A stretch of 16,885 nt of DNA from an uncultured Enterococcus sp. (GTDB taxonomy: Bacteria; Bacillota; Bacilli; Lactobacillales; Enterococcaceae), in assembly GCA_946409145.1 (NCBI GenBank), contig CAMJVA010000010.1, positions 1 through 16,885 of the forward strand, written 5' to 3'. The notes beneath the pieces were generated by a model. The model was not told the DNA's origin. It did not search any database and was given only the letters and a program-made list of their open reading frames with translations. The position numbers and the translations under genes are program-made. Positions within the stretch are counted from its first letter, which is position 1. The number at the start of each line of letters is the position of its first letter. Of this stretch, positions 1 through 7,760 are shown piece after piece.

Positions 1-36
1 TTATACCCGTAATTCGCTTTTTTTTAAACGTTTGGC

Positions 37-90
37 AAAAAAAAATAAAAGGAAGCCAAACTTTAAAGAGATTTTTAAAGTTTAGCTTCC
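37..90 (-). terminator. Terminator of the peptide-binding lipoprotein gene
   Basis: On the minus strand a long AT-rich stem (arms 51-66 and 75-90, closed by GGAAGC/GCTTCC) is followed by an almost unbroken T-run at 37-50. It begins about 40 bases after the stop codon at 128. A short T-run at 91-94 also follows the stem on the plus strand, so weak bidirectional action is possible. Nothing else is recognisable in 1-127. Confidence 0.85.
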
Positions 91-127
91 TTTTAAGTAA
101 AAATTTTTCTCTTACTTTTAGGCATCT

Positions 128-1903
128 TTAATCTAGCTTGCGATCTTTTTTAGTCACACCTATTGTCCCCCACATATTTTTAGCCCCATAACACCAGTCC
201 ACTCCTTTAACTCGTTCATGTACCGGTAAAATTTCGTCTCTAAATAAAGTAGGAATAGCAAAGGCTTCTTTTAAGGCGTATTCTTGCCAAGCAGAAAAAT
301 TTTTTAATCGTGTTTCTTCGTTAAAAGATTCTTTGGCGTCAATAGCTTGTAGAAGTCGATCATTTTCTTCACTGACAAATCTCGTATAATTGAAAAAAGA
401 ATGTTTTCCCCAAAGACTAGTAGGAGAAGGAACATTTCCTGTTCCCCAGCCAGCTTGGTACATATCTAAACTCTCTACATCATTTCCTAAAAGTTCGTAA
501 AATTGTGTTCGGTCCCACAATTTTCCTCCGTAAAGTTTGACGTTTAAACCAATACTTTTCCACTGACTTAAATAATATTCAGTAGTGGCTTGAGAAGCAG
601 AACCTCCAGCAATGGCGCCATAGTAAATAATTAATTGTTCTCCTGAAGGATCTTCTAAATAGCCGTCCTCATCAAGATCTTGATACCCAGCATCTTTTAG
701 TAATGTCTTTGCTTTTTCTAAATTATACGTAAATCCTACAAGGGATGTATCATTAAACCGAGTAAAAATATGCGGAATTAAAGTATTCCCGTGATAGCGT
801 AAGCCATTATAAAAACGATAGCCAATTTCATCATTATCAACGGCATAACCAATAGCTTGACGCAAAGAAACATTATTCATTTTACTTTCTGGATTTAACA
901 CTGCTTGATTTTTTTCCTCATCCCAATAGCCTAATTTAAAACCAATATAAGAATAAGCCTTAGATTCTCTTGCTAAAAATTCATAAGAAGAAGCCGTATC
1001 ATAATGAGAATATATATCTGTAGGCATATTTAAAAATAAATCATAGTCCGCCTTTTCCATTGCTTTTATCGCTTCTGAATGACTAATTATTTCTAAAGTA
1101 ATTTTCCCTAAGTGAGGTTTTTCTCCCCAATAGTAAGGATTAGGCAAATACGTTACTTTTTCACCTGGAATAATCTCACTCATGTAATAAGGTCCAAAAG
1201 ATACCACATGACTAGTGACTCCTAAAGCATTTTCCATTTCTTTTATTGGAATATTTTCTAAAACATGCTTTGGTAAGGCTGAACGCCAAACACCACCGCC
1301 AACTTGTTGAAAACTTGGTCCCATTTCTTTGTAAGAAATTTCTAAAGTTAAAGAATCAATTTTATCAAGACCAGAAATCTCCTCACTTAAGCCCGTGTGG
1401 TAGTCTTCCATTCCTACAATATTGGTTAAATTATCATCGTATCTCACTCCAGTGTAATCTTTGTGCCCCATGACTTCATAAGAAAAAATTAAATCATCCA
1501 CTGTCAACTGTGTTCCGTCGTTCCAATACACCTGATCTTTTAACTTAATGGTAGCACGATTACTCTCTGGGTCTAAACTAAGATCTGCTACTCCTCCTGT
1601 GGTCACTTTAAAATCTTGATCACTTAAAAATAAACTTTCGTGACTAGGTTGCATAAACTGATTATCTAAAGAACTAGTATAAAATTCTGGTTGAAATAAT
1701 CCAGTGAAATTCGTATCAGAAACCACCGCTACTTCTAAAGTTTCTCCTTCAAGATAAGGAGCGTCGTTGGCATAACTTTTCGGAAAATTAGCCGCTTCTA
1801 CTAAATTTTCCGACTGAAATATATTTTCAACAATTTTTTGGGGACTTTTCTCACACGCTGCTAATAAAAATAAACCCATTAGTAAGGGGAAAAGTTTTTT
1901 CAT
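128..1903 (-). CDS. Oligopeptide ABC transporter substrate-binding lipoprotein (SBP_bac_5 family)
   Basis: This is an extracellular lipid-anchored receptor that would deliver oligopeptides to an Opp/App-type ABC importer. The chosen ATG gives 591 residues starting MKKLFPLL, with a short hydrophobic signal and lipobox LLAAC (lipidated Cys17). An AAGGAGG sits 5 bases upstream of this ATG; an in-frame start 21 bases further out has no ribosome binding site. The mature protein has the family layout, including a WNDG motif (residues 127-130) and an acidic DLDEDG loop near residue 409 of the kind often seen before the second lobe. Length is normal for OppA-type proteins. No permease or ATPase gene is visible, so partners must lie elsewhere. 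A strong terminator separates it from the acyl carrier protein gene upstream, and no clear promoter of its own can be seen. Peptide is the family's usual ligand; the true ligand is unknown. Confidence 0.9.
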   Translation of the reverse strand: MKKLFPLLMGLFLLAACEKSPQKIVENIFQSENLVEAANFPKSYANDAPYLEGETLEVAVVSDTNFTGLFQPEFYTSSLDNQFMQPSHESLFLSDQDFKVTTGGVADLSLDPESNRATIKLKDQVYWNDGTQLTVDDLIFSYEVMGHKDYTGVRYDDNLTNIVGMEDYHTGLSEEISGLDKIDSLTLEISYKEMGPSFQQVGGGVWRSALPKHVLENIPIKEMENALGVTSHVVSFGPYYMSEIIPGEKVTYLPNPYYWGEKPHLGKITLEIISHSEAIKAMEKADYDLFLNMPTDIYSHYDTASSYEFLARESKAYSYIGFKLGYWDEEKNQAVLNPESKMNNVSLRQAIGYAVDNDEIGYRFYNGLRYHGNTLIPHIFTRFNDTSLVGFTYNLEKAKTLLKDAGYQDLDEDGYLEDPSGEQLIIYYGAIAGGSASQATTEYYLSQWKSIGLNVKLYGGKLWDRTQFYELLGNDVESLDMYQAGWGTGNVPSPTSLWGKHSFFNYTRFVSEENDRLLQAIDAKESFNEETRLKNFSAWQEYALKEAFAIPTLFRDEILPVHERVKGVDWCYGAKNMWGTIGVTKKDRKLD

Positions 1904-1930
1904 TAAAGCCTCCTTAAAAAACATTTGTAA

Positions 1931-1966
1931 TAAAAAAAGAGATAAACAGCTTTCGCCATTTATCTC
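1931..1966 (-). terminator. Terminator after the acyl carrier protein gene
   Basis: On the minus strand the stem GAGATAAA/TTTATCTC (1959-1966 with 1939-1946) extends through TGGC/GCTG to a GAAA tetraloop, and is followed by eight T residues. It begins 8 bases after the stop codon of the acp gene and lies only 28 bases before the start of the lipoprotein gene. Confidence 0.85.
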
Positions 1967-1973
1967 AGCTACC

Positions 1974-2216
1974 TTAGTTTAAATGGGCGCTTATGTAATC
2001 TACGGCCGCTCCCACGGTTTCAATTTGTTCTGCATCTTCGTCAGAAATTTCGGTTCCAAATTCATCTTCAAGATCTAAAACAAATTCCATTACTGAAATA
2101 GAATCAGCATTTAAATCCTTTATTAAACTTAAATTATCGGTAATTTTATCTTTTGCAACATCAAAATGCTTTTCGATGATGACAGCTACTTTATTAAAAA
2201 TATCTTCGCGTGTCAA
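1974..2216 (-). CDS. acpP: Acyl carrier protein, probably the auxiliary AcpB type
   Basis: This is an 80-residue cytosolic carrier that holds acyl chains as thioesters on 4'-phosphopantetheine. The attachment site is Ser39 in NADSIS, followed by the acidic helix with VMEFVLDLEDEF. Most AcpP proteins read DSLD or DSLE at this point; here it is DSIS. The start is TTG, chosen because AAGGAGG lies exactly 9 bases upstream. The gene follows plsX. In E. faecalis the carrier next to plsX is AcpB, a second ACP that helps exogenous fatty acids regulate synthesis, while the AcpA of de novo synthesis lies in the fab operon. By position this one is the AcpB equivalent (inference). A promoter and a leader hairpin lie upstream (2233-2299) and a terminator downstream. 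Confidence 0.92.
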   Translation of the reverse strand: MTREDIFNKVAVIIEKHFDVAKDKITDNLSLIKDLNADSISVMEFVLDLEDEFGTEISDEDAEQIETVGAAVDYISAHLN

Positions 2217-2232
2217 AAAGTTCCACCTCCTT

Positions 2233-2262
2233 ACCGGTAAAAACCCTAATAATTTTTCCGGT
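2233..2262 (-). promoter_or_regulatory. Leader hairpin upstream of the acp ribosome binding site
   Basis: On the minus strand ACCGGAAAAA and TTTTTACCGGT form an inverted repeat with one unpaired base around a 9-base loop. It starts at about the predicted transcription start and ends directly before the AAGGAGG of the acp gene. No T-run follows, so it is not a terminator. It could control translation or mRNA stability; no function is known. Confidence 0.45.
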
Positions 2263-2270
2263 CAAAAATC

Positions 2271-2299
2271 ATTTTACTGATTTTATGATGCTTTGTCTA
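2271..2299 (-). promoter_or_regulatory. Predicted promoter of the acyl carrier protein gene
   Basis: On the minus strand TAGACA (2294-2299) and TAAAAT (2271-2276) are separated by exactly 17 bases, a good vegetative sigma factor match. Transcription would start near 2264. It lies in the 119-base gap after plsX, so acp may be expressed both alone and by readthrough from plsX. Confidence 0.55.
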
Positions 2300-2335
2300 G
2301 CTTTTTTCACTTGGGACAAGTGTTATTATTTATTC

Positions 2336-3340
2336 TTAAGCTTCTTTTTCTGTTTTTTCGAAGTATTCTACTAAATCAGGAATTAAATTGCTTTCAAGCA
2401 TTCCTTTAATTTGATAAATGGTTTGAGCCACTGCTTCTTTTTTAGTAGCTCCATGGGTTTTAATCACTGGAGCTTTTAAGCCAAATAAAACAGCCCCTCC
2501 ATGACTAGAATAATCTAGGGAATCTTTTACATTGTATAATGCCGGTTTTAACATTAAAGCGCCTAATTTCCCTCTGGTTCCAGCACCTTTAATAGACGTT
2601 TTTAAAACATCCATTAAAGCCATGGCCGTTCCTTCAATGGATTTTAACACTGCATTTCCGGTGAAACCGTCAGTGACGACTACATCACAAACACCTTTTA
2701 AAATATCTCTTGATTCAACGTTTCCAATAAAATTAATTTTTTCTTCTTTAGCTAAAAGTTCATAAGTTTCTTTCGTTAGTTCATTTCCTTTTGTTGGTTC
2801 TGTACCATTATTTAACAAACCTACCCGAGGATTTTTTATGTGACGCACTTTTTTTGCGTAATAACTTCCTAAAATAGCATAATTGACTAAATGTTCTGGA
2901 CGATTTTCGGCATTGGCACCGAGATCTAACATATCAAATCCTGCCTCACTTCCTACAACAGGTAAGGTGGATAAAAGTCCAGGACGTTCAATATTTTTAA
3001 TTCTACCAACAATTAATAATCCACAGGCTAAAAGAGCGCCTGTGTTTCCTGCTGAAAATAAAGCATCTGCTTCTCCATTTTTAACAGCTTGAGCTGCTAA
3101 CACCATAGAGGCTTGTTTTTTCTTTCGAATCGCTCTTACAGGTTCGTCATCTGAAGCAATTTTTTCTGTAGTATGGACAATGGTAATATTTTTTTTACTA
3201 GTTAAAAGAGGAGTAATTTTTTCTTCATCCCCATATAAAATAAATTCCATTTCTGGCACTTTTTCTTGGGCTAATAAAACACCTTCTACAATAGCTTTTG
3301 GGGCAAAGTCTCCACCCATGGCATCTACGGCAATCTTCAT
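2336..3340 (-). CDS. plsX: Phosphate acyltransferase PlsX
   Basis: PlsX reversibly converts acyl-ACP and phosphate to acyl-phosphate, the donor used by PlsY for the first step of phosphatidic acid synthesis. It is a peripheral membrane or soluble enzyme. The 334 residues match the usual family length. The N-terminus MKIAVDAMGGDFAP and the SAGNTGALL motif (residues 96-104) are family hallmarks. The ATG has AAAGGGGA about 7 bases upstream. It lies 40 bases after recG and 119 bases before the acp gene. In Bacillus the fapR repressor gene precedes plsX and fabD-fabG follow it; none of these is here, as is normal for Lactobacillales. With FakA, encoded further upstream, it would link acyl-phosphate made from exogenous fatty acids to the acyl-ACP pool. 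Confidence 0.97.
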   Translation of the reverse strand: MKIAVDAMGGDFAPKAIVEGVLLAQEKVPEMEFILYGDEEKITPLLTSKKNITIVHTTEKIASDDEPVRAIRKKKQASMVLAAQAVKNGEADALFSAGNTGALLACGLLIVGRIKNIERPGLLSTLPVVGSEAGFDMLDLGANAENRPEHLVNYAILGSYYAKKVRHIKNPRVGLLNNGTEPTKGNELTKETYELLAKEEKINFIGNVESRDILKGVCDVVVTDGFTGNAVLKSIEGTAMALMDVLKTSIKGAGTRGKLGALMLKPALYNVKDSLDYSSHGGAVLFGLKAPVIKTHGATKKEAVAQTIYQIKGMLESNLIPDLVEYFEKTEKEA

Positions 3341-3368
3341 GATTCAATCCCCTTTACTTTTTTGGTTT

Positions 3369-3377
3369 AGTATAACA
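3369..3377 (-). promoter_or_regulatory. Possible extended -10 promoter of plsX
   Basis: On the minus strand TGTTATACT, an extended -10 element (TGn plus TATACT), lies just after the recG stop codon. It would give a leader of about 22 bases before the plsX ATG. No convincing -35 is present at the right distance, which an extended -10 can tolerate. Confidence 0.45.
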
Positions 3378-3380
3378 TAT

Positions 3381-5408
3381 CTAGTCAAAATAACTGGTAA
3401 AAATTTGTTTTGCGACTCCTTCTTTTAAAGGAGATTCGTTTAAAAGTTCTGGTTGTTTTTCTAAAATTTCTTTAGCCGATGTGCGGGCCATTTCTAAACT
3501 ATCAGCATCTTCTACTAAATTAGCCACTAAAAATTGTGGTAAACCTGATTGTTTATTACCGAAAAATTCTCCTGGTCCGCGCATTTCTAAATCTTTTTGA
3601 CTGAGCACAAAACCATCATTAGTTTCGGTCATAATTTTCATTCGTTGTTTTCCATTTTCCCCTTTAGGATCAGCCACTAACACACAAATGGATTGTTTCA
3701 CTCCACGACCAACCCGTCCGCGTAATTGATGAAGCTGGGATAAACCAAAACGATCTGCATCAAAAATTAACATAACCGTCGCATTAGGCACGTCTACTCC
3801 CACTTCTACTACTGTGGTTGTGACTAAAAGTTGCAGCTGATTTTCTTTAAACAATTCCATAACGGCATCTTTTTCATTACTTTTCATTTGCCCGTGTAAA
3901 AGTCCTACCTTAAATTCAGGAAAATAATTTTGCATTTCTAAAAATAAAGCTTGGGCATTTTGTAAGTCTAACACTTCAGATTCTTCAATTAAAGGAGATA
4001 AAACATAACCTTGATCTCCTGCTTGTAATCGTTGTTTCAAATAAGCTAAGACGGTAGGGAGTTGTTCTTTTTTCACCCATTTGGTTAAAATTTTCTGCCG
4101 ACCTTTAGGCAGTTCATTTAATAAGGAGACATCCATTTCTCCGTAAGCAGTAATGGCTAAGGTTCTTGGAATAGGCGTCGCGGTCATAAATAATACTTCT
4201 GGATCATTGCCTTTTTCTCGCAAGGCTTTTCTTTGGTTCACGCCAAAACGGTGCTGTTCATCTGTAATGACTAATCCTAACTGGTGAAACACCACATCTT
4301 CTTGAATTAAAGCGTGAGTCCCAATAATAAAATGAAGCTGGCCGTTTTTTAAAGCCGCTAAAATTTCTTCTCGTTCCTTTTTTTTCGTACTACTCGTTAA
4401 AAGAGCAATTTTCACCTCAGGAAAATCTTGCAATAATTTTTGAAAAGTAGCGTAATGTTGTTGGGCTAAAATTTCTGTGGGAACCATTAAGGCACTTTGC
4501 CTACCAGCTGTATAAACGGCGTACATAATAATACTTGCTACAACTGTTTTCCCACTTCCTACATCCCCTTGTAAAAGTCGCTGCATATGATAAGGGGCCA
4601 AAAGATCATAACAAATTTCATTGGTCACTTTTTTTTGGGCGGAAGTGAGTTCAAAAGGAAGAGCTTGAATATATTTTTTTAATGCTTGATTATTGTATCT
4701 TGTGACCTCTCCAGGATTTTTTTTCTGCTCTTTTCCTTTTAAAGAAAGCATCTTTAATTGAAAATAAAAAAATTCTTCAAAAACAATTCGTCTTCTCGCG
4801 TCATTGGCTTCTTTTTCGTCTTTAGGAAAATGCATCACATATAAGGCATTTTTTAAAGGCATAAACTGATAGTCTTGTAAAATTTTTGCTGGTAAAGTTT
4901 CTGGAATAAAATCTTGATACAATTCAAAAGCTTGAGAAATTAACTTTTGTAATTTTCCTTGAGGAATATTTTTTCCCGTGTGATAAATAGGTTGAAAATC
5001 CGCTGTAATTTTTGCTCCAATAATTTTCATTCCAGCAAGACTTTTTCTTTTAGCATCCCATTTGCCAAAAACAGCCAGTTGTTCCCCTAAAACTATTTTT
5101 TGGGCTAAATAAGGTTGATTAAAGAAAGTCACATTAATAACCACCCCATCTTGCATTAAGCGAAAAACCAAGCGGCTTTTTTTATAACCAAAGTGGGTGA
5201 CAATACCTTCAGAAACCACGAGGCCTTTTAAAACTACTTTTTCCCCATCTAAGATTTCTCCCACTTCACGTTCTTTAATATCTTCAAAACGAAAAGGAAA
5301 ACATCTTAAAAGATCATAAATGCTTATAATACCTGCTTTATTTAACTCGCTTAAAAGCTTCGGACCGACCCCTTTTAAAACTGCTACAGAATCATCTATC
5401 TTTCTCAT
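3381..5408 (-). CDS. recG: ATP-dependent DNA helicase RecG
   Basis: RecG is a monomeric branch-migration helicase that remodels stalled replication forks and Holliday junctions. The protein has 675 residues, the usual length. A helix-hairpin-helix-like start (VAVLKGVGPKLLSEL) leads into the OB-fold wedge domain. The helicase core follows: Walker A GDVGSGKT (281-288), DEQH box (383-386), TATPIPRTL (409-417) and motif VI QLRGRVGRG (561-569). The ATG at 5408 is chosen because AGAAAGGA lies about 9 bases upstream; a longer in-frame start at 5453 would fall inside a terminator hairpin. It follows fakA after a 191-base gap that holds a terminator and a possible structured RNA. Bacillus has sdaAB-sdaAA in that gap; they are absent here. 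Confidence 0.97.
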   Translation of the reverse strand: MRKIDDSVAVLKGVGPKLLSELNKAGIISIYDLLRCFPFRFEDIKEREVGEILDGEKVVLKGLVVSEGIVTHFGYKKSRLVFRLMQDGVVINVTFFNQPYLAQKIVLGEQLAVFGKWDAKRKSLAGMKIIGAKITADFQPIYHTGKNIPQGKLQKLISQAFELYQDFIPETLPAKILQDYQFMPLKNALYVMHFPKDEKEANDARRRIVFEEFFYFQLKMLSLKGKEQKKNPGEVTRYNNQALKKYIQALPFELTSAQKKVTNEICYDLLAPYHMQRLLQGDVGSGKTVVASIIMYAVYTAGRQSALMVPTEILAQQHYATFQKLLQDFPEVKIALLTSSTKKKEREEILAALKNGQLHFIIGTHALIQEDVVFHQLGLVITDEQHRFGVNQRKALREKGNDPEVLFMTATPIPRTLAITAYGEMDVSLLNELPKGRQKILTKWVKKEQLPTVLAYLKQRLQAGDQGYVLSPLIEESEVLDLQNAQALFLEMQNYFPEFKVGLLHGQMKSNEKDAVMELFKENQLQLLVTTTVVEVGVDVPNATVMLIFDADRFGLSQLHQLRGRVGRGVKQSICVLVADPKGENGKQRMKIMTETNDGFVLSQKDLEMRGPGEFFGNKQSGLPQFLVANLVEDADSLEMARTSAKEILEKQPELLNESPLKEGVAKQIFTSYFD

Positions 5409-5430
5409 AAGTTTTTTCCTTTCTTTATGT

Positions 5431-5470
5431 AAAATAAAAAAGGCGTGGGACATTAGTTTGTCCTACGCCC
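5431..5470 (-). terminator. Terminator between fakA and recG
   Basis: On the minus strand GGCGTAGGACA and TGTCCCACGCC pair with one mismatch (5442-5469), followed by TTTTTT and more T-rich sequence. It lies 130 bases after the fakA stop and 23 bases before the recG ATG, so recG depends on readthrough or on a promoter close to or within this element. Confidence 0.85.
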
Positions 5471-5588
5471 TTCATTTTAAAGCAGTGATCCAAAAGTAGT
5501 TTTCTTTGAAATCAGTTAACCATTTCCAAAATATGAAAAAATCATTTTTCAGACTGGTTTTCTTAGTTCTTAGAGCTGATCACTTTTG
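5471..5588 (-). other. Possible structured RNA element between fakA and recG
   Basis: This is the 3' untranslated stretch between the fakA stop and the terminator at 5431-5470. On the minus strand AGTGATC (5578-5584) pairs perfectly with GATCACT (5484-5490), with three further A-T pairs after a 2-base bulge. Inside are GAAA..CAGT/ACTG.TTTC and a perfect GAAAAA-TGAT-TTTTTC hairpin. Nested stems followed by a terminator resemble a small RNA or a riboswitch-like leader of recG. I could not match it to 6S RNA, SRP RNA, T-box, SAM, preQ1 or purine classes. The region is AT-rich, so some of the pairing may be chance. Confidence 0.3.
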
Positions 5589-5599
5589 TCTCAATTTTT

Positions 5600-7270
5600 T
5601 TATTCAGCAGAAAATAAGAAAGGATAAACCGGTTGATCCCCTTCATGAATTTCAACTTCAATATTAGCAAAGTTTTCTGTGAGATAACTTTCCAATTCAT
5701 GGGCTAATTCTTCTGTGCCATCTTCCCCAATTAAAATCGTCACAATTTCTGTATCTTCTGTCACCATTTTGCTTAAAGTATCAATGGACGCTTCTTTTAG
5801 TCCAGGTTCTGAAATAACAATTTTCCCATCAACCATTCCTAGAAAATCATCTTTTTTAATAACCACACCTTCAATGGACGTATCTCTTACAGCATTCGTA
5901 ATTTGCCCAGAAATAACTTCTTGAGACATTTCAGTCATGCTTTGTTCATTGTCTTTTAAAGTGCCTTCTGGATTAAAGCCAAGCATCGCTGTTAACCCTT
6001 GAGAAATGGTTCGTGTTGGAATCACTGCTACAGGAATATTGGCCACTTCTTTGGCTTGATTAGCTGCCATGAAAATATTTTTATTATTTGGTAACACTAA
6101 AACATTTTTAGCGTTCACTTCTTCAATGGCTTTTAAAATATCTTCTGTACTTGGATTCATCGTTTGTCCCCCAGAAATCACATGGGAAACTCCAAGACTT
6201 TCAAATAAGTTTTTAATGCCTTCCCCTGCAGAAATAGCAATCACTGCTAAATCTTTTAAAACAGGTTCAGCTAATTTTTGCGTATTTTCATCATGCTCTA
6301 AAATAGTTTCATGTTGTTGACGCATATTATCTACTTTGATTTTAATTAAAGAACCGAAACGTTGACCATAATTTAAAACTTCTCCAGGGTGTTCCGTATG
6401 AACGTGAACTTTTACGACTTCATCATCATTTACGACTAATAAAGAATCCCCAATTTCGTTTAAATAATTTCTAAATGTTTCGTAATCAAATTGATCCACG
6501 ACAGTTGGGCCAGTGCCTAGAGACACCATAATTTCTGTACAGTAACCGAATTTAATGTCTTCTGTCGCTAATTGTCCTTGAACGGAACGGTGGTGTTGTG
6601 CGTTCACCATTTCATCCATTTCAGCTGGAGTTGGTTGGAAGCCTTCTTCCACTTTTCCTGTTAAAGCATCTAAAAAACCTTGGTAAACAAAGACTAATCC
6701 TTGACCACCAGAATCCACGACGCCTACTTCTTTTAAGACAGGTAATAAATCAGGAGTTTTAGCTAAAGCTTTTTTGGCCCCTTCTAAAACAGCCGTCATT
6801 ACTTCCACCACGTCATCGGTATTTTGTGCTGCTTTTTCTCCAGCTTTTGCGGCTTCACGAGAAACGGTTAAAATAGTTCCTTCTACAGGTTTCATTACAG
6901 CTTTATACGCTGTTTCTACCCCATGAGTAAACGCATGAGCGAAAGTTTTCGCATCTAAAGTGGTTTCATTTAAAATTTGTTTGGAAAAACCACGGAATAA
7001 TTGAGATAAAATAACTCCGGAATTTCCTCTAGCACCCATTAATAATCCTTTTGATAAAGCAGTTGCTAATTCCCCAACTTTTTCTGATTGATTATCACTA
7101 ACGGCTTTAGCACCACTGGTCATGGATAAATTCATATTTGTTCCTGTGTCACCATCTGGCACAGGGAAAACATTTAACGAATTGACATATTCCGCATTAC
7201 CATTTAAACGATTGGCCCCTTGTTGAACCATTTGTTGAAATTGGCTTGCGTTAATTTCTACTAAACTCAC
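5600..7270 (-). CDS. fakA: Fatty acid kinase catalytic subunit FakA (DAK2/DhaL family)
   Basis: FakA phosphorylates fatty acids held by a FakB binding protein, giving acyl-phosphate for PlsX/PlsY. The 556-residue length is normal. The N-terminal DhaL kinase domain shows the nucleotide/metal loop VPDGDTGTN (Asp39, Asp41), ARGNSG (80-85) and DSGGQG (186-191); the middle and C-terminal YloV-type domains follow. The start is GTG, supported by GGAGG 7 bases upstream. It lies 21 bases after yloU and is co-transcribed with it. No fakB is in the window. Older annotation calls the family dihydroxyacetone kinase-like, but no DhaK partner is present and the gene order matches Bacillus yloU-yloV, so the FakA reading is preferred. 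Confidence 0.93.
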   Translation of the reverse strand: MSLVEINASQFQQMVQQGANRLNGNAEYVNSLNVFPVPDGDTGTNMNLSMTSGAKAVSDNQSEKVGELATALSKGLLMGARGNSGVILSQLFRGFSKQILNETTLDAKTFAHAFTHGVETAYKAVMKPVEGTILTVSREAAKAGEKAAQNTDDVVEVMTAVLEGAKKALAKTPDLLPVLKEVGVVDSGGQGLVFVYQGFLDALTGKVEEGFQPTPAEMDEMVNAQHHRSVQGQLATEDIKFGYCTEIMVSLGTGPTVVDQFDYETFRNYLNEIGDSLLVVNDDEVVKVHVHTEHPGEVLNYGQRFGSLIKIKVDNMRQQHETILEHDENTQKLAEPVLKDLAVIAISAGEGIKNLFESLGVSHVISGGQTMNPSTEDILKAIEEVNAKNVLVLPNNKNIFMAANQAKEVANIPVAVIPTRTISQGLTAMLGFNPEGTLKDNEQSMTEMSQEVISGQITNAVRDTSIEGVVIKKDDFLGMVDGKIVISEPGLKEASIDTLSKMVTEDTEIVTILIGEDGTEELAHELESYLTENFANIEVEIHEGDQPVYPFLFSAE

Positions 7271-7291
7271 TTTTAATCCTCCAATCTCTTT

Positions 7292-7654
7292 CTAATCTGG
7301 TAACACACGAACACCTTGAACGTAAACGTTGACAGAGTTCGCTGTAATTCCCAGCATGGTCTCTAAATTATATTTGACTTTTTCTTGTACATTTTTTGAG
7401 ACCTCAGAGATTTTCGTTCCGTAGCTCACAATTGTATACACGTCAACAGCCACACCATTATCTTCTTGGCGCACAACGACACCTTTAGAATAATTTTCTT
7501 TACGTAAGATTTCATTTAAATTATCGCGAATTTGATTTTTACTTGCCATGCCTACAATGCCGTAAATATCAGTAGCCGCTCCACCAACAACTGTGGCGAT
7601 GACCTCATTAGAAATTTCAATAAGCCCTTGGGCTGTTTTAATTTTCACTGCCAT
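7292..7654 (-). CDS. Asp23/Gls24-family envelope stress protein, YloU type
   Basis: This is a 120-residue soluble protein of the Asp23 (DUF322) family, with typical segments GLIEISNEVIATVVGGAA, IYGIVGMA and a C-terminal NVYVQGVRVLP. Members assemble near the membrane and are tied to envelope homeostasis; the exact role of the YloU branch is not known. The ATG at 7654 has AGGAGG close upstream (TAGGAGGT); an in-frame start 66 bases further out has no ribosome binding site and would run into the leader. It is the first gene of a two-gene operon with fakA, as in Bacillus and other Firmicutes. A promoter is predicted at 7732-7760. Confidence 0.93.
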   Translation of the reverse strand: MAVKIKTAQGLIEISNEVIATVVGGAATDIYGIVGMASKNQIRDNLNEILRKENYSKGVVVRQEDNGVAVDVYTIVSYGTKISEVSKNVQEKVKYNLETMLGITANSVNVYVQGVRVLPD

Positions 7655-7731
7655 TTTTTTACCTCCTAGATTAGGAATGCTTACCCTTTTTAAGGGGAAA
7701 AATGAAAAAAAGATTCCCATTTTCTTTCACA

Positions 7732-7760
7732 ATTCTATCACACCCGCCTTATAAAATAAA
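7732..7760 (-). promoter_or_regulatory. Predicted promoter of yloU-fakA
   Basis: On the minus strand TAGAAT (7732-7737) is preceded by TGA, an extended -10, and 17 bases further upstream by TTTATT (7755-7760), a weak -35. Transcription would start near 7725, giving a leader of about 70 bases. Two tandem TAAGACA copies (7766-7781) lie directly upstream of the -35. Confidence 0.55.

Noticed and set aside
1..12. A plus-strand gene ending at a TAA at 10-12
   Set aside because: Only three codons are visible; nothing supports coding.
1246..1473. Open frame on the plus strand inside the lipoprotein gene
   Set aside because: It is antisense to a well-supported gene, has no ribosome binding site and resembles no family. 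The same holds for the plus-strand frames within plsX (2532-3092), across the plsX start (3180-3428), within fakA (5715-6320) and at 12473-12679.
5409..5453. N-terminal extension of RecG
   Set aside because: It would begin inside a terminator hairpin and lacks a ribosome binding site; the ATG at 5408 has one.
5540..5590. preQ1 riboswitch in the fakA-recG gap
   Set aside because: A CTCTAAGAACTAAG string recalls the 3' part of the class, but the required upstream stem and loop are missing, and recG is not a queuosine gene.
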